64,000 bases of DNA from Trema orientale (Eukaryota; Streptophyta; Magnoliopsida; Rosales; Cannabaceae), in NCBI GenBank assembly GCA_002914845.1, contig JXTC01000007.1, forward strand, positions 1,068,882-1,132,881, written 5' to 3'. Positions 22,042-33,207 of this stretch are shown in pieces. The translations under genes and the position numbers were made by a program. The stretch's first letter is position 1. The number at the start of each line of letters is the position of its first letter. Under the pieces are notes generated by a model. It was not told the origin of the DNA. It saw only the letters and a list, made by a program, of their open reading frames with translations, and ran no database searches.

Positions 22042-25000
22042 ACTATATAAAAAGCATTCTTTTTTTTTCTCTATCTCAAGAAGAATGGCACTTGAACTTG
22101 ATCAGAGTGATCTTTCGAAGTTCTCGAAGTTAAGACCCCACAAGTTGAGAATGGAAAAAAAAAAAAAAAAGATAAGATATGAAAACAAAGGATGGGATAA
22201 GCTTCTCGGGCATAGTGCGATCCCACTTATTTGTAACACCTAGTTATGGATATTTTAAATTATATTAACTTTTTCTCAGTTGGAGAAAAGGAGAGCTCTC
22301 TCTAACGTAGTATTCTCATGTAAAATATTACCGTCTTTGATATTTTTAAGTGCAGTATTCAAGTTGGAAAGTTACACATGCTTGGAATTGCTGATAATAT
22401 GGCTTTAGTGGGATTACAAGTCCAATAAGAATGGTGGTTTTAAGTTGAGGATGCTTATGTACCAACTATAACATTATATAAATATATATAAGCAGAGAAA
22501 AAATACACTAGTTTTGTTACCTTATATTTGCATTTTTGCAACTAGCTTTGGTGGAGATCACATTTTCTCATCTCCTGATGTGAAATGAGCTAATAAATTA
22601 AACTCTCAGTTTTATCCCCTTTTCTCTCCCTAGTGATGACCACTATCACTATATATCATATACTTAAATTTGTGTTAGTAGCACTCAAGTTTGTTTAGCT
22701 TAAAAATGGTGATCACATTTTTAATGTTACACCAATTTGTATTCAATTTAATGTTTATTGTATAATACACGATAGGATTAATTAACTTGTGACATATTCT
22801 AGTACTGTCTCCGTACGTACAACAAAGTCATGATGTTCTGTTTCAGAAATCTTTGTTACCGTTTTCCACGCTGATTATGAAGATGGATTCGGGATAAGTT
22901 TTCTTTTGGGGGCATCTTCTGAAGCCTGGACTGAGAGTCTACTGACCTTTGAAAAAGCAGGAGATGGGCTAATATATGCCTATGCTCAGCAAAGAGGATG
23001 GATCAAAATATCTTTGCTTGCAGAGAACAGAATGGAAGCCACATTTTCAAATCTTTACATTAACAAAAATATGAGATTCTAAATCTCGATAGCCGCGACA
23101 TTCTCCACTCCCTCACCAACCAGATCAAAGTCTTTTAAGGTTCATGTTATAAACAAATACTTATGTAGATATGACCAATATCTAGTGCATGAATGTAGGT
23201 CAGTACTACTCTCTTTTCCTAGAGAAGAGTGAGTTTTAAGAGGGGTTAAATAATAACCCAGATGCTTTCTAGGAAAACCCAATTGAAAAAAAAATGTTTT
23301 ATATATGTATATATGCATATTGAAGTAGCTTAGTGAAAATTGATTGAGCTCGAGTAAATATATGCATACAGCACCAAGTCAATGCAATTTTGGCACCAGT
23401 GAGTAAATGAGTAATGTAAGACATAGTTAATGAGGATTGACTATGAGGTGGCATTGATTTTTCCTCTTTGTGGATTCATATGTGGAGAAAATTTGGCTCA
23501 AAAATGAATAGGAGCCAGCACACTGGTTCATCCCCTTAAGACAACTTGTGCTGTGATGGGTTGTTTGCTTGAAAGGAAAAGAGTTACTCAGTTGGGACTT
23601 ATCATTGCTGAAAAAACTGCCAACGGTTTTGCAGACAATGAGTGAGACTGCGAAAACGATACTGCTCTTGACTAGTCTTTTCTTTCTCTTTATTTTTTGG
23701 CATTCAGATTCTGCTCTCCTTTCTCAATTTTCTCAAACAACTTCTGGATCATAGAATTTGATTACAGTATTTTTGGGAAAGTGTAGGTTAAATCATAAAC
23801 CAAAAGTCCAATATCTTTAACGGGAGTTTGAACTCAAGACCTTCGTATTGGGACAATGTGTGATTACCGTCAATTCATTGCGTATAAATTGTATAATCAT
23901 TGTTTTTGGATTGGTATATTAGATTAAAACAGGATTGTGGAACTATAAGAAAGGTGGCCTGGCCTATCAGATTTGCTTTCAAAAGCAACTGTAAATTTTT
24001 TTTGAGTCATGTCATGGGTTAACCTCTTAGCAAAATTTCATATTGTTTTCTCATAAACTATTCTCTCTCTCGATTTTTTTTTTTTTGGGTATTTGTTCTT
24101 TTCTGCATATCAGATCGTGGGGTTGACTTTTTAGGTTCTCTAATAGCAGTAATGGACTTGTCCTTGCATGATTATAATATGAATTAGTTAGATAAGATTT
24201 TGTCCTATATTAGCTCATATCAGCCATTTAAGTAAAGCTACTATAAGAAATGACATGTAGCCAGTGCTGCCTCATGACTATCTTTTTCGAACAAAAGTTA
24301 AAGGAATTGTGTTACAAGTTCAAAGATCTCACTTTACTTACCAAATGAAACACTATGGTTGCATAATAAGACTCACTTAACGACTCATTTTATAATGTAA
24401 CACATGAACAATTATCGTGTCATTTTGTGAGACTCGCTTGCATATATTATCATGTGACAATTCTGTTATGCTGTCAAAACCGAGCAAGGCTCACCAATTG
24501 TAATGCTATCGATGGTTTAGTAGAAACTTCTTGTGGGTCATATGGAGAAGAGGGTGACAGAATAAGGGTGGTAGAGAGCGGAGCCAAGGGGACGTGGTGC
24601 ACATGAAGCCGGGCCAAGGAGGCTCACGGGTGGATGAGAGTGAGTTGAGACAGAGTAAACAAGCTATGAGTCCCAAGCCCACCCGGGTTTTGGAGATTGC
24701 AATGATTTGATTGGACTTTCTCATTCACTCAGCCCCCTTCTGCACGTGGATTCATCAGCTATTCTTAGCTGTCATAGATAGATAGCCCTTTGGCTCTATT
24801 TTGCCAATTCACCTTCAAACCCACTTCCCATCACTTCCATTAATTCCTTCCCATGCTTCCCCTTGGGAAGCAGCGGCCTTTGTTTTTTTTTTTTTTTAAC
24901 CTCTTTTTTGTTTTTGTTTTTTTTTTTTTCGGTTGTTGTTTCTACTAAGTTATAGGTTTTAATATTTTAACCAGTTACACTTGACATGGACATGCATTTG

Positions 25001-26290
25001 TTATTTTCTATGCACCAGAATATGCAAGTACGATTCTGACTTTCTCAGGTTTGGTACTTTGTTATGGCAGCTAGAATGGTTTTATTACATGCTGGACCTT
25101 TTAGTGGGCTTATAGTCCAATCTATGTTGGCTTATTTTGTCATTCTCCATAAATGATGGGTCTAAATTAGTGGCCCATTTCAGTATAATCTTGGTTCAGT
25201 GAGTGTTTGGAGTATCCTGCATCAGGCCTTATGCATAAGCCATAATCTATTATGACATGGGATGTTGATGGAAACTACTCGTCTTTGTATAATGATTTTG
25301 AAAATGACCCTTCTATTGCTAGAAAGAAATCAAAGCCAGTTAAACTTAGGATCCATGTTGGTAAGTTTTTAAAAGTAGAGAAATTTCATAAAGATAGAAT
25401 GTGTCACGCGTCGCGTGTCACTTTGAGAGTGGAGAAACGTGGGTTAGATATTTGAAGGGTAAGATGTTGGTGATGCATCTACCTTTTAAAGCCAAAGATA
25501 CAGGGTTAGATATTTAAGGGGTCAGATGTTTACCGACACATGTGTCTTTAAAGAAGAAAAAGAAAGCTTATTTTACTATCCAAATGAAGAAAAGCTAATG
25601 TGAAAAGTCTGAAAATATTACCTATTACCACTCACTTTTGAGGTGAATCTTCTTATAAAGTAATCAATAGCAATGCTAATGAATGTTACGTTATAAAGAT
25701 CAGGATAAGAAAACAGTGCATGTAAGGGAATGATTCTACTCATTGAATGTCTTCAGTAATCTCATCAAGAAAAGAGCTTCTCCAACTCCATGACATCTTC
25801 TACTGTGCACTTCTTAAAACAATATAATAAGAATTTATGTTCTCCCCATTTTATCTCTTAGGCATGATATTGCAAGGTACATATGGCCTAAAAATGGCTT
25901 CAAAACCAAAAAAAGTCTTTGGGCCTCTTCTACCTAATATCAACATCTTTTATAGGATATTGGCTACCAAAGAAGCAGTTTTTTTAATTCCCATAACTTT
26001 CGTTATTGTATTATCTATGATTTGGACATCATAAAGCAACCCAAACAGCAAAACCATTATGTTGGATTGACTTTGTGCACAGTAATCCCACTCGAAACTA
26101 AGGTGGAACTTCTCAACTAAGTCTGCTAATATGGACAAGAAACTTCTCCAACCATCATTAGAGTTTGTCTTAAAAAAATATCTTAAGTGAATGATATTGG
26201 AACCCACTCATTTTGTCTGGTATTTGGTGGAGAACCCATGGCAAACTTTGTTTTTCCAACTGTCAATCAAGCTTTCTTTTCATCACCCTT
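22042..26290. other. Intergenic region with two small unresolved frames
   Basis: About 4.2 kb without a recognised gene. A 72-codon stretch at 22867-23082 is open but has no suitable start and no family I know. A short frame at 23638-23754 would encode a 38-aa peptide with a strongly hydrophobic N-terminal half. Bases 25440-25490 and 25503-25552 are a diverged repeat (GGTTAGATATTT...). T-rich tracts lie near 24880-24930. None of this is enough for a gene call. Confidence 0.5.
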
Positions 26291-26293
26291 GTT

Positions 26294-26300
26294 TATATAG
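26294..26300 (+). promoter_or_regulatory. Probable TATA box of the small-peptide gene
   Basis: TTTATATAGAGAGC lies about 155 bases upstream of the ATG at 26454 and is a good match to the plant TATA consensus. Between it and the ATG there is no upstream ATG in a strong context. Confidence 0.55.
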
Positions 26301-26453
26301 AGAGCAAACTTCTTGCTAAGCCAACGCTGCCCACATTTTCTACTTATCTGCTCTCATCTCGAGTTGAGTGGACACCTTAAACTTGAACCTTGAAGCCTCT
26401 CCCTCATTTACAATCCTAAAACTAGTGACCCCTTTGAACTAACCAATCTTGAA

Positions 26454-26738
26454 ATGAAGGTTGCAGCACTGATCTTGATTCTGATGATGGCAACCACTTG
26501 CTTGGCAGCCCCACTAAGGGGGATGTTAGGAGGAATCTACGGACAGGAGCAACGATATCGTCTTGGAAAGGGAAAGACTATAGAAGGCAATAAGATGGAG
26601 AAGATGAGCAGTGTTAAGTATCCTGAAAGGAACATAAACAACCACCATAGCATTCCCAGACAGTATTACAATGACAAAGGTGGCAATTCTCAAGGAGATG
26701 GTTCTGATAACTCCGACAGTGGAACCGGGCAACCGTAG
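26454..26738 (+). CDS. Small secreted peptide precursor, unrecognised family
   Basis: Encodes 94 aa. Residues 1-18 (MKVAALILILMMATTCLA) are a clear signal peptide with a plausible cleavage site before APLRG. The mature part is polar, basic in the middle (KGKTIEGNKMEKM) and contains NINNHHSIPRQYYNDKGG followed by a Gly/Ser/Asp-rich tail ending GTGQP. It has no cysteines in the mature region, so it is not a defensin or other Cys-rich peptide. The layout of signal peptide, variable region and short conserved C-terminal motif is that of plant signalling-peptide precursors. I have an impression that NHHxIPRxxxN recurs in uncharacterised plant secreted proteins, but I cannot name the family. A good TATA box upstream supports a real gene. 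Confidence 0.75.
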   Translation: MKVAALILILMMATTCLAAPLRGMLGGIYGQEQRYRLGKGKTIEGNKMEKMSSVKYPERNINNHHSIPRQYYNDKGGNSQGDGSDNSDSGTGQP

Positions 26739-27073
26739 CGGACCCTGAACTAGAGACTCTGTGAAAAAACTAGAATGTAAGTTCGTGCAAGAGAATCGAG
26801 TGTGGTTACTCATATCTAATGGTAGGTAGCTCAACAGAGATTATGTTGTAAAGCAGAGAAGAGCTCTTATGTTTGGCCATGTATAATTATGGAGAGCTGT
26901 AGATAAGTCTATTTTTATGCTTGTTTGTATAAGATTGAGATGTTAAGAATAGTTTGCAATCATATTTCTAATCAAGTCTAGGCCATAGTTATGCACTCAC
27001 AACACCAAAAAGGCACCACTCCACTAGTTCGGAGCCATTTCCATAGCTTTAATTCCAAACTAAAAAAGCTTAT

Positions 27074-27890
27074 CATGTTTCATTTAATATGGGACGAGGC
27101 TATCTGATCCTGATGGTAGACATAGCTAGAGTACTCTTGGCCGTGGTATGATCATCACCATAGTCACCACTCCACGTAACGCACCCCATTTCCAATTAGT
27201 TCCCACTCGGGAAAGGAAACCAGGCATAGAATCCATTTACTCCAACTCAAGTTTCCATATGAAGAAGCAGGATTACCTGAAGGGTTGTGAGAATTTCGAC
27301 TTACACCGTGGCCAAATTGCGTAATATCCCACACTTGATTGCCATGGACAATCAACATAACTCGGAATGTTAAACATTCCAAGGCTAAATTTCCATGGAA
27401 CAAGTGGCTTTTTCCTGTTATGCTTGCACAAATTAGGTGTTTCCAAGGTTCTTGAGAATGTAAGCTCCGAAGAAACCGAGTTTTGTGTTCTCCCTAATAG
27501 CCTGCCTAATCGAATTGAGGTAATGAAGGGTCAGCTAGAAGATGAGATGGATACGGCTCAGAAGGCTCAGTTTTGTGTACTCCAAGGAAAGCTTGGTTTA
27601 TTGGCCCGGCTTCCTTATGCAACAAAGATGAGATGGATACGGCTCAAAGAGGTAGCAAGTGTTGTGGTGATGAATATCAGAGCCTCAAATGGGTTGATTC
27701 ATGGAAACGAAGCTCTGTAGTTTATGTGTTGCCTCAGGAAGCATATATATATATATATATATATGCAATCAAACAGCTTCACAGGTGATAGAGCTTGGAT
27801 TAGTCTTGGAAACATCGAACAAAGCATTCATTTGGGTTATAAGGGGAGGGACTAGCGGATCAGAAGAACAAGTTACTAAAAAAAGAAAGT
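27074..27890 (+). pseudogene. UDP-glycosyltransferase (UGT73-like) pseudogene
   Basis: Collinear pieces of a family-1 plant glycosyltransferase appear in shifting frames. In order: MVDIARVL near 27112; MIITIVTTPRNAPHF from 27148; LQLKFPYEEAGLPEG near 27240; IPRLNFHGTSGFFLLCLHKL and NVSSEETEFCVLPNSLPNRI from 27373; IGPASLCNKDEMDTAQRG with [20 protein letters not shown] from about 27600; and [20 protein letters not shown] from 27784. Functional UGT73 genes are usually one uninterrupted exon, so the changes of frame are damage, not introns. The C-terminal PSPG box that binds the UDP-sugar is missing altogether. An AT microsatellite has expanded within the Gly-Ser-Ile codons before QVIELG. The enzyme would have transferred sugar to a small molecule; this copy cannot. 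Confidence 0.88.
27743..27764 (+). repeat. AT microsatellite inside the UGT pseudogene
   Basis: Eleven AT units replace what should be a single ATA codon in a Cys-Leu-Gly-Ser-Ile-Cys context. The bases either side (GGAAGC and TGCAATCAAACA) are still readable as the original coding sequence. Confidence 0.85.
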
Positions 27891-28525
27891 CCAATATCCT
27901 AAAGTTTGTGTTTTCAGTTACGTAATAGTAGAAATTACATGTAATGATCAGTACGTAATATTCATAGTGAGCCATACCATACCAGTAAAATTCCACATTA
28001 CTTCCATTAGTTACTTTGCAGCAACCTCTCATCTACACTCATCTACAAAATTAAATTAAACAAAGAAATAAAAAGCATAAATATTGATGATTTTAATTAA
28101 GGATTTTTTTTTTATTATTGATAATCAAAACAGATACCTTTTCAGAATAGAAGGTCCACCACGAGTAGCAATGACATTGAGAATGAGAGGCGATTATGGT
28201 TTTGAGCCTCCTCAACCAACGCATCCACGCAATGCCCACTGGAGCTATAGGCAGTTTAGGAGTTTGCCTAAAGCCCCACTTCAAGCCGAGGCCCTTGGCC
28301 CTATAATTTTTTTTTTTTAATCTTTTTTCTTTTGTATTTTCTTAAAATTAAGGTTTTAACTAAATGGAAAAGGAAAAAAATATTTTCAAAAATTGTAATA
28401 ATAATACCTTATTGTTTAAACATTTTCATATTTCAAAAAGTCAAACAAAATATTTTCTATTAAATTTCAATAAGAATTGAATTATTTGATTTCACATCTA
28501 CATATTTTCATAATTGATATTTTAA
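27891..28525. other. AT-rich spacer, no gene seen
   Basis: No coding sequence is supported. The GC-richer stretch 28240-28300 (CCTAAAGCCCCACTTCAAGC) has a diverged direct match near 30105-30135 (TTAAAGCCTCATTTTGAG), which may mark pieces of one older element. Confidence 0.4.
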
Positions 28526-29087
28526 TAGGGATGGTAATTCGTGTCATGTCAACCCGACCTGAACCCGACTTAAGATCCGTCGTGTCAGAAAAACATCAGC
28601 ACTAATATGATTTGCACCTAAAATGAGTTGTCTCAAATTCGGTCCACGCAGTCTGCTTGGATGGATAACATTTAACTCACAACCCGATTTTGACCCACCA
28701 ACCTACTATGACGTATATTTTTCTACTTATATTTTCTTTTTCTAAGGCTACTATTGTCTCATTTCAAAACAAATAAATTAGGAGCAATTTATAAATATAA
28801 GTAACAACTTATAATCCTAAACACTTTTATTGTACAAATTAAATTAATTTTTTAAAATAGTCATAAACAAATTAAATAAAGAATATTTTTATAATTTAAT
28901 TATGTATATATTTTTTGGCGAATCAAATGGGTCAAGTTTGGATTAAGCGAGTTGACTCCGAACCCAACCCTTTTTTTTATTCATGTCAGACGGGTCGATC
29001 TAATTTCGACCCGTACCATTTTTCTTCGACCCTAATCTGTAAAAAATCGTGTCGTGTCATTGTGTCGTAACCCGAATTGCCACCCTT
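28526..29087. mobile_element. Non-autonomous TIR element with 9-bp target duplication
   Basis: The 562-bp element starts TAGGGATGGTAATTCG and ends CGAATTGCCACCCTT, imperfect inverted repeats. It is flanked by ATATTTTAA at 28517-28525 and 29088-29096. Subterminal stretches repeat ACCCGA and GGGTC motifs on both strands (CAACCCGACCTGAACCCGAC; GACGGGTCGATC). The termini resemble the frequent plant GGGTGGCAATTCG family, usually placed in hAT; a 9-bp duplication could instead mean a Mutator-like element or an extra matching base. There is no coding capacity. Confidence 0.75.
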
Positions 29088-30259
29088 ATATTTTAAGATT
29101 AAATTATCATAATTATTTCATATTCACATTACTACTAAGTTGCCTAAAAATTTGGTGAGGGTTAAGATTATTTTTTTTTTTACATTAATATTTGTGTTTT
29201 CTAGAAACTACAAACCATTTTTTTTCTTTACTTCTATTTGAATATCTATTCAATTTTAGTTTTACAATACGTGTTGCCAAAAAAAAAAATGAAAAAGAAA
29301 GAAATATACTTCATTTTGTTTTTCTCTCCCAGGCTCTCTCTTGTAGTTCCTATTTTTTCAGAGTTTCAAGTCAAAATAAAAAATAAAACTTTGAGATAAA
29401 GAGCCACCAAACAAGTTAAATATAAAAAAATTGTTTGTTTGCTTAGCTATAAGTTGATTTCTAAATTCTATCTATCTACCTTACTTATTTTTTTGTTAAT
29501 TTTCTGATTAATAATGATGTTTAAATAATTTTACAATAACTATTTTTTATTATTATTGTCTTATATTGAGTTTTTTATAATAAAAAATATTCATCTAAAT
29601 ATAATAAATTTAATAAAAAGAGATAAGTATAGAGTTTGATTTACTCACAAAATAGAGCTAGTAAAAATTTTCTCATTTGTAGTATAAGAAGGTAAACAAC
29701 TCTAACATATTTATTACAGGACATGTTGTTGTTTTTTTTTTTCAATTTTTAAAAAATGTCTAATGGGAGGATCTGCATACGGAAAGTGCTTGAGCCAGTC
29801 CTAACGAGTGGCTCAAGACGAAACAACTGACCCTTTGAAACTTAATGCCTCCATTATATATATACACACACATATTATTACATATACATAGTGTAATTTG
29901 CTTTATTTGAAGATAAATAATTAAATCTTAGTTACACGTAACATTGTGAATACTTTAATTCTCGTCATGACAATTGTACATGTTACACTATTTCTTATAT
30001 ATATATATATGATATATTTACTAATTTGTTTACAGTCCCACATAGTTAAAAAATAAATTTAGACCTTTGAGGTCTAATATAAAATATTAGTCACGTTTTT
30101 GCTTAAAGCCTCATTTTGAGTTGAGTCGGCTCTTTATCCATGGCATATAAATATTAAAGAAATAGATAAATAAATAAAATATATAAGTAAATTAACTTAT
30201 TAAATCAAAAATCAAAATCAAGATCAAATTAAGGTTTTTAACTTTCTAGATCACCAAAC

Positions 30260-30423
30260 TGTTTCCAATATCCAAGAAGTGTTTCCAATATCCAAGAAGT
30301 ACTTTTCTCAGAATAAGTACTTTAATGTCCAAGATCATTTTTTTTTATCTTTTTTCTTTTTCCGTTCAGAATAAGTACTTTAATGTCCAAGATCATTTTT
30401 TTTTATCTTTTTTCTTTTTCCGT
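30260..30423 (+). repeat. Two adjacent perfect tandem duplications
   Basis: TGTTTCCAATATCCAAGAAG (20 bp) is doubled at about 30260-30299. Immediately after it, a 58-bp unit starting TCAGAATAAGTACTTTAATG and ending TTTTTCCGT is doubled at about 30307-30423. Identity between copies is essentially complete, so both are recent. Confidence 0.85.
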
Positions 30424-30746
30424 TAATTTAGTTTGCTGCCCAGATAGACTATTATAAGCTAATTTCATCTATTTTTCTTTCATTTCTATTTTCCCTTTTA
30501 CTAATACGTCATTATTTCTTTTTCTTAGTTGCTAACTTCTGTTAGAAATAATCTTGAATAGAAGACTTGAAACACGTAGGAATACGCTTTTCTTAAAACA
30601 TTATGTACCCCCTCTTGGTAAGATTGCTTAGGAAATTAATGAGTTCTAGAAACGATCATAAAAAGAAAATATCAAACTAGTTACTCAAAACTAAATAAAA
30701 CCTAATAATTAAATAAAATAAAATTATATGATCCTAAAATAATCTA

Positions 30747-30747
<1 letters not shown>

Positions 30748-30789
<42 letters not shown>
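30748..30789 (+). repeat. TAA microsatellite
   Basis: About 14 uninterrupted TAA units; likely polymorphic. Confidence 0.9.
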
Positions 30790-31376
30790 TAGACTCCTAA
30801 TTTAGTTTATTCATATTCCTCATCAATATGAGAATAAAAATATCTATTGGAAATTGAAACTTTTCAAGGGATTCACCGACTTTTGCTCAGTACAGAAAAA
30901 TGGTAATTAAAGACACCTGATAGTGTTAGTACCATACATGCTATATATTGTACGTATTAAATCACATGTAAAAATAGTGTGTAAATACGAGATACCATAG
31001 GTGGTCATAGCATACACAAAAAATATATTTCACAAGGAATTATATCCATAAAACTGGACTCGCCTTAAAGTACGTAGTAACAATAAATGAAGGCATATAC
31101 GAGTATCATAATACTTGCACTTACAAGTAGCATAATCAATTTACTTAAGTTGAGACCACTGAGACAGAAAAAGTGATAGAAATAGCTACCTTGGGACTGC
31201 TGAAGTTATAGTAGCTTTTGGGCAGATGTCTCAATCTGTTGTACTTATTATATGCAAATGCAAGTAAATATAAATAAAGGACGGAAACAACTAAGAAATT
31301 TCAAAAGCCAAGAAAAAAAGAACGTGACTTAACTAATAAAAGCAATTAATGTTACAAAATAACCGAAAATACAAAA

Positions 31377-31735
31377 GTGCCGTTTGTTTCGACCATTCTA
31401 TTCTATTGGAATAGAAAATCTATTTGAATGAGTGTTTATTTCAACAACTTCAGTTTTTCCATTCGAATGATCTTTTAGAATGTGTGTTTAATTAACAATT
31501 CAGTTTTTTCATTCAAATAGTCCATCAGAAAAATTAACCATTGGAATGGTTTTTTTGTGTCTTGAATGAGAATGGAGGGAGAGAGATGTTTTTGAATGGT
31601 CCATTCCAATACTCCCATTCTAATTACAACTCATTCTACTATTTTTTCCATTCAAATGTCTCTCATTCTAATTGTAACACGTTCCACAATTTCTATTCAA
31701 ATACATACATTCAAACAGAGAAACCAAACGGAGCC
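31377..31735. mobile_element. MITE next to the F-box pseudogene
   Basis: The left end reads GTGCCGTTTGTTTCG and the right end is its imperfect inverse, GAAACCAAACGGAGCC. The interior is built from repeats of ATTCNAAT and ATTGGAATG in both orientations (CCATTCGAATG, CATTCTAATT). This matches the common plant GGCTCCGTTTGG type of MITE. I could not fix a target duplication (CAAAAG against AAAGG). It abuts the 3' end of the F-box pseudogene. Confidence 0.65.
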
Positions 31736-31739
31736 AAAG

Positions 31740-33207
31740 GTTTTGGAAAACAAAATCAATCCTAATAAATTAGATTGATTTGTGACAAGTAATTGGGATG
31801 ACTCATTAGATCCAAATAGAGGGAAGCTTAGGTATTTTGGTAGGGAACCACGGATGCACACAATAGTAAAGAGTTGTATAGAATTGACGTGCCACGGTAC
31901 TCCATATAGACTCTCACCAACTTTTTCAAAGCCGTCTCTCCCAATCTGGTACTTGTACATACTATTCTCCTCCTTGTTATAACTATCATCCTCCACACAG
32001 TAAACACTCATATGGCGGAAGAAGAAGAAGACATCACCATCATCTGGATAAAGACCAATCAGATACATCCTCGCTGCGACGTCCTTCGTCTCCGCAGCAA
32101 CGTCGTGCACCAAAACCCAAGTAGCATTATGATCATGAGCAACATGATCAGCATCATCATCTTCATAGCTTTTACCACATGATCCAAATCGATCAGTTCC
32201 CAAGCTTTCACAAGAAAGTTGCGAGGCTTATTTGTGTGCCAAAAGGACTGCGAGAGCCGCAGTCTCCCTCGAACAACTCCAAGGTATGCGTTCCCACATT
32301 CTAGCTCAATCCCGGGGCTATACCCTTCAGCCAATCTGATCAAGCGGCATCGTTCCTTCTCTTCCTCCGTCACCTTGAACGAATCGAATGCGAGGATTCC
32401 CTTCAAGTTAGACCCCACGTTAATTGCCAATACAGAATCCCATTGTCCCAACTGTGGCAACAATGTCGATTCCTTCCACTCTCCGGTCTCGGAATATAAT
32501 ATCGCCGAACGGATCAAGTAGCGCCCCTTCCCTAGTGAGAAGCACGACCCTATAGTTAATGCCACAGTTACAATGATATGATACTCCTTGGCAGCACCTC
32601 CTTCCCCTCCTCGGCTCGCAAACAAGTCCGCGACTAAAATTTCAGTTAAAAGGCGCCCATCACGAGGGAGCTTAAGCAAAGCGGATTGCATATGAAGAGA
32701 TAATCATCACTAGTTCGTTGAAGGAGCAACAAGTCGTGGAACGACGATCTTATTCGAGCCGGATACCACCAATCCAAAAAATCCAGATAACTCTTATTAG
32801 GAGCATAGTACCATGGAGAAAGAGGCAGTTTTCCGTGAAGAGTCTTCGATTTTTCGCATAACAGGTCATAGAATGGACACCAAACATTTGCGGACTTAAA
32901 AGTCATTGTCCCTGAATAAAAGGGGTATAAGGCAGTAGTGAATTCTTACTATTAGGACGACCCGGGAGTAGTACGACTTGTCGTTTGTGGCGGTGATGGT
33001 GGTTGAAGGCTTGAAGCTGAAGTGAAATGTTCGGAACGAGAAATGAGATGGAACCAGCGCTTGCAGACGAGGCCACACTGGATTACGCATTTTGTAATCG
33101 GAGAGTCTGACTAACATCTCGAGCAGTACGTCCTCAGGAACCATGGAATTGGACGTGACTTCAAGCTTGCGCCGTTTGTTCCCCCTAAGTGGCTGCTGCT
33201 CGTCCAT
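31740..33207 (-). pseudogene. F-box protein pseudogene
   Basis: Minus-strand paralogue of the intact F-box gene at 61314-62765, broken into pieces in different frames. From the 5' end: MDEQQPLRGNKRRKLEV with F-box-like VPEDVLLEMLVRL and LQALVPSHFSFRTFHF (33207-32896); WYYAPNKSYLDFLDWWYPAR and SSFHDLLLLQRTSDDYLFIC (frame of 32906); a stretch with HCNCGINYRVVLLTREGALL; ILYSETGEWKESTLLPQLG and AYLGVVRGRLRLSQSFWHTN (frame of 32691); and MYLIGLYPDDGDVFFFFRHM to the end (frame of 32203). The segment after CNPL that in the paralogue carries TRQWIALPEPPA is deleted. At least four frame changes rule out a working F-box adaptor. A GAT repeat (33215-33240) lies just upstream of the former start. Confidence 0.88.

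Larger units (their letters stand above)
29097..31376. other. AT-rich intergenic region with small tandem repeats
   Basis: No gene is supported. Two local tandem duplications (30260-30299 and 30307-30423) and a TAA microsatellite (30748-30789) are listed separately. The rest is AT-rich with poly-T tracts and TA repeats. Confidence 0.5.

Noticed and set aside
27164..27403. 79-codon minus-strand frame
   Set aside because: The plus strand carries readable UGT73 motifs through the same interval; the minus frame has no family resemblance.
28240..30140. LTR retrotransposon bounded by the CCTAAAGCCCCACTT-like direct repeats
   Set aside because: The direct match is short and diverged, and there is no TG...CA terminus, primer binding site or coding remnant between the copies.
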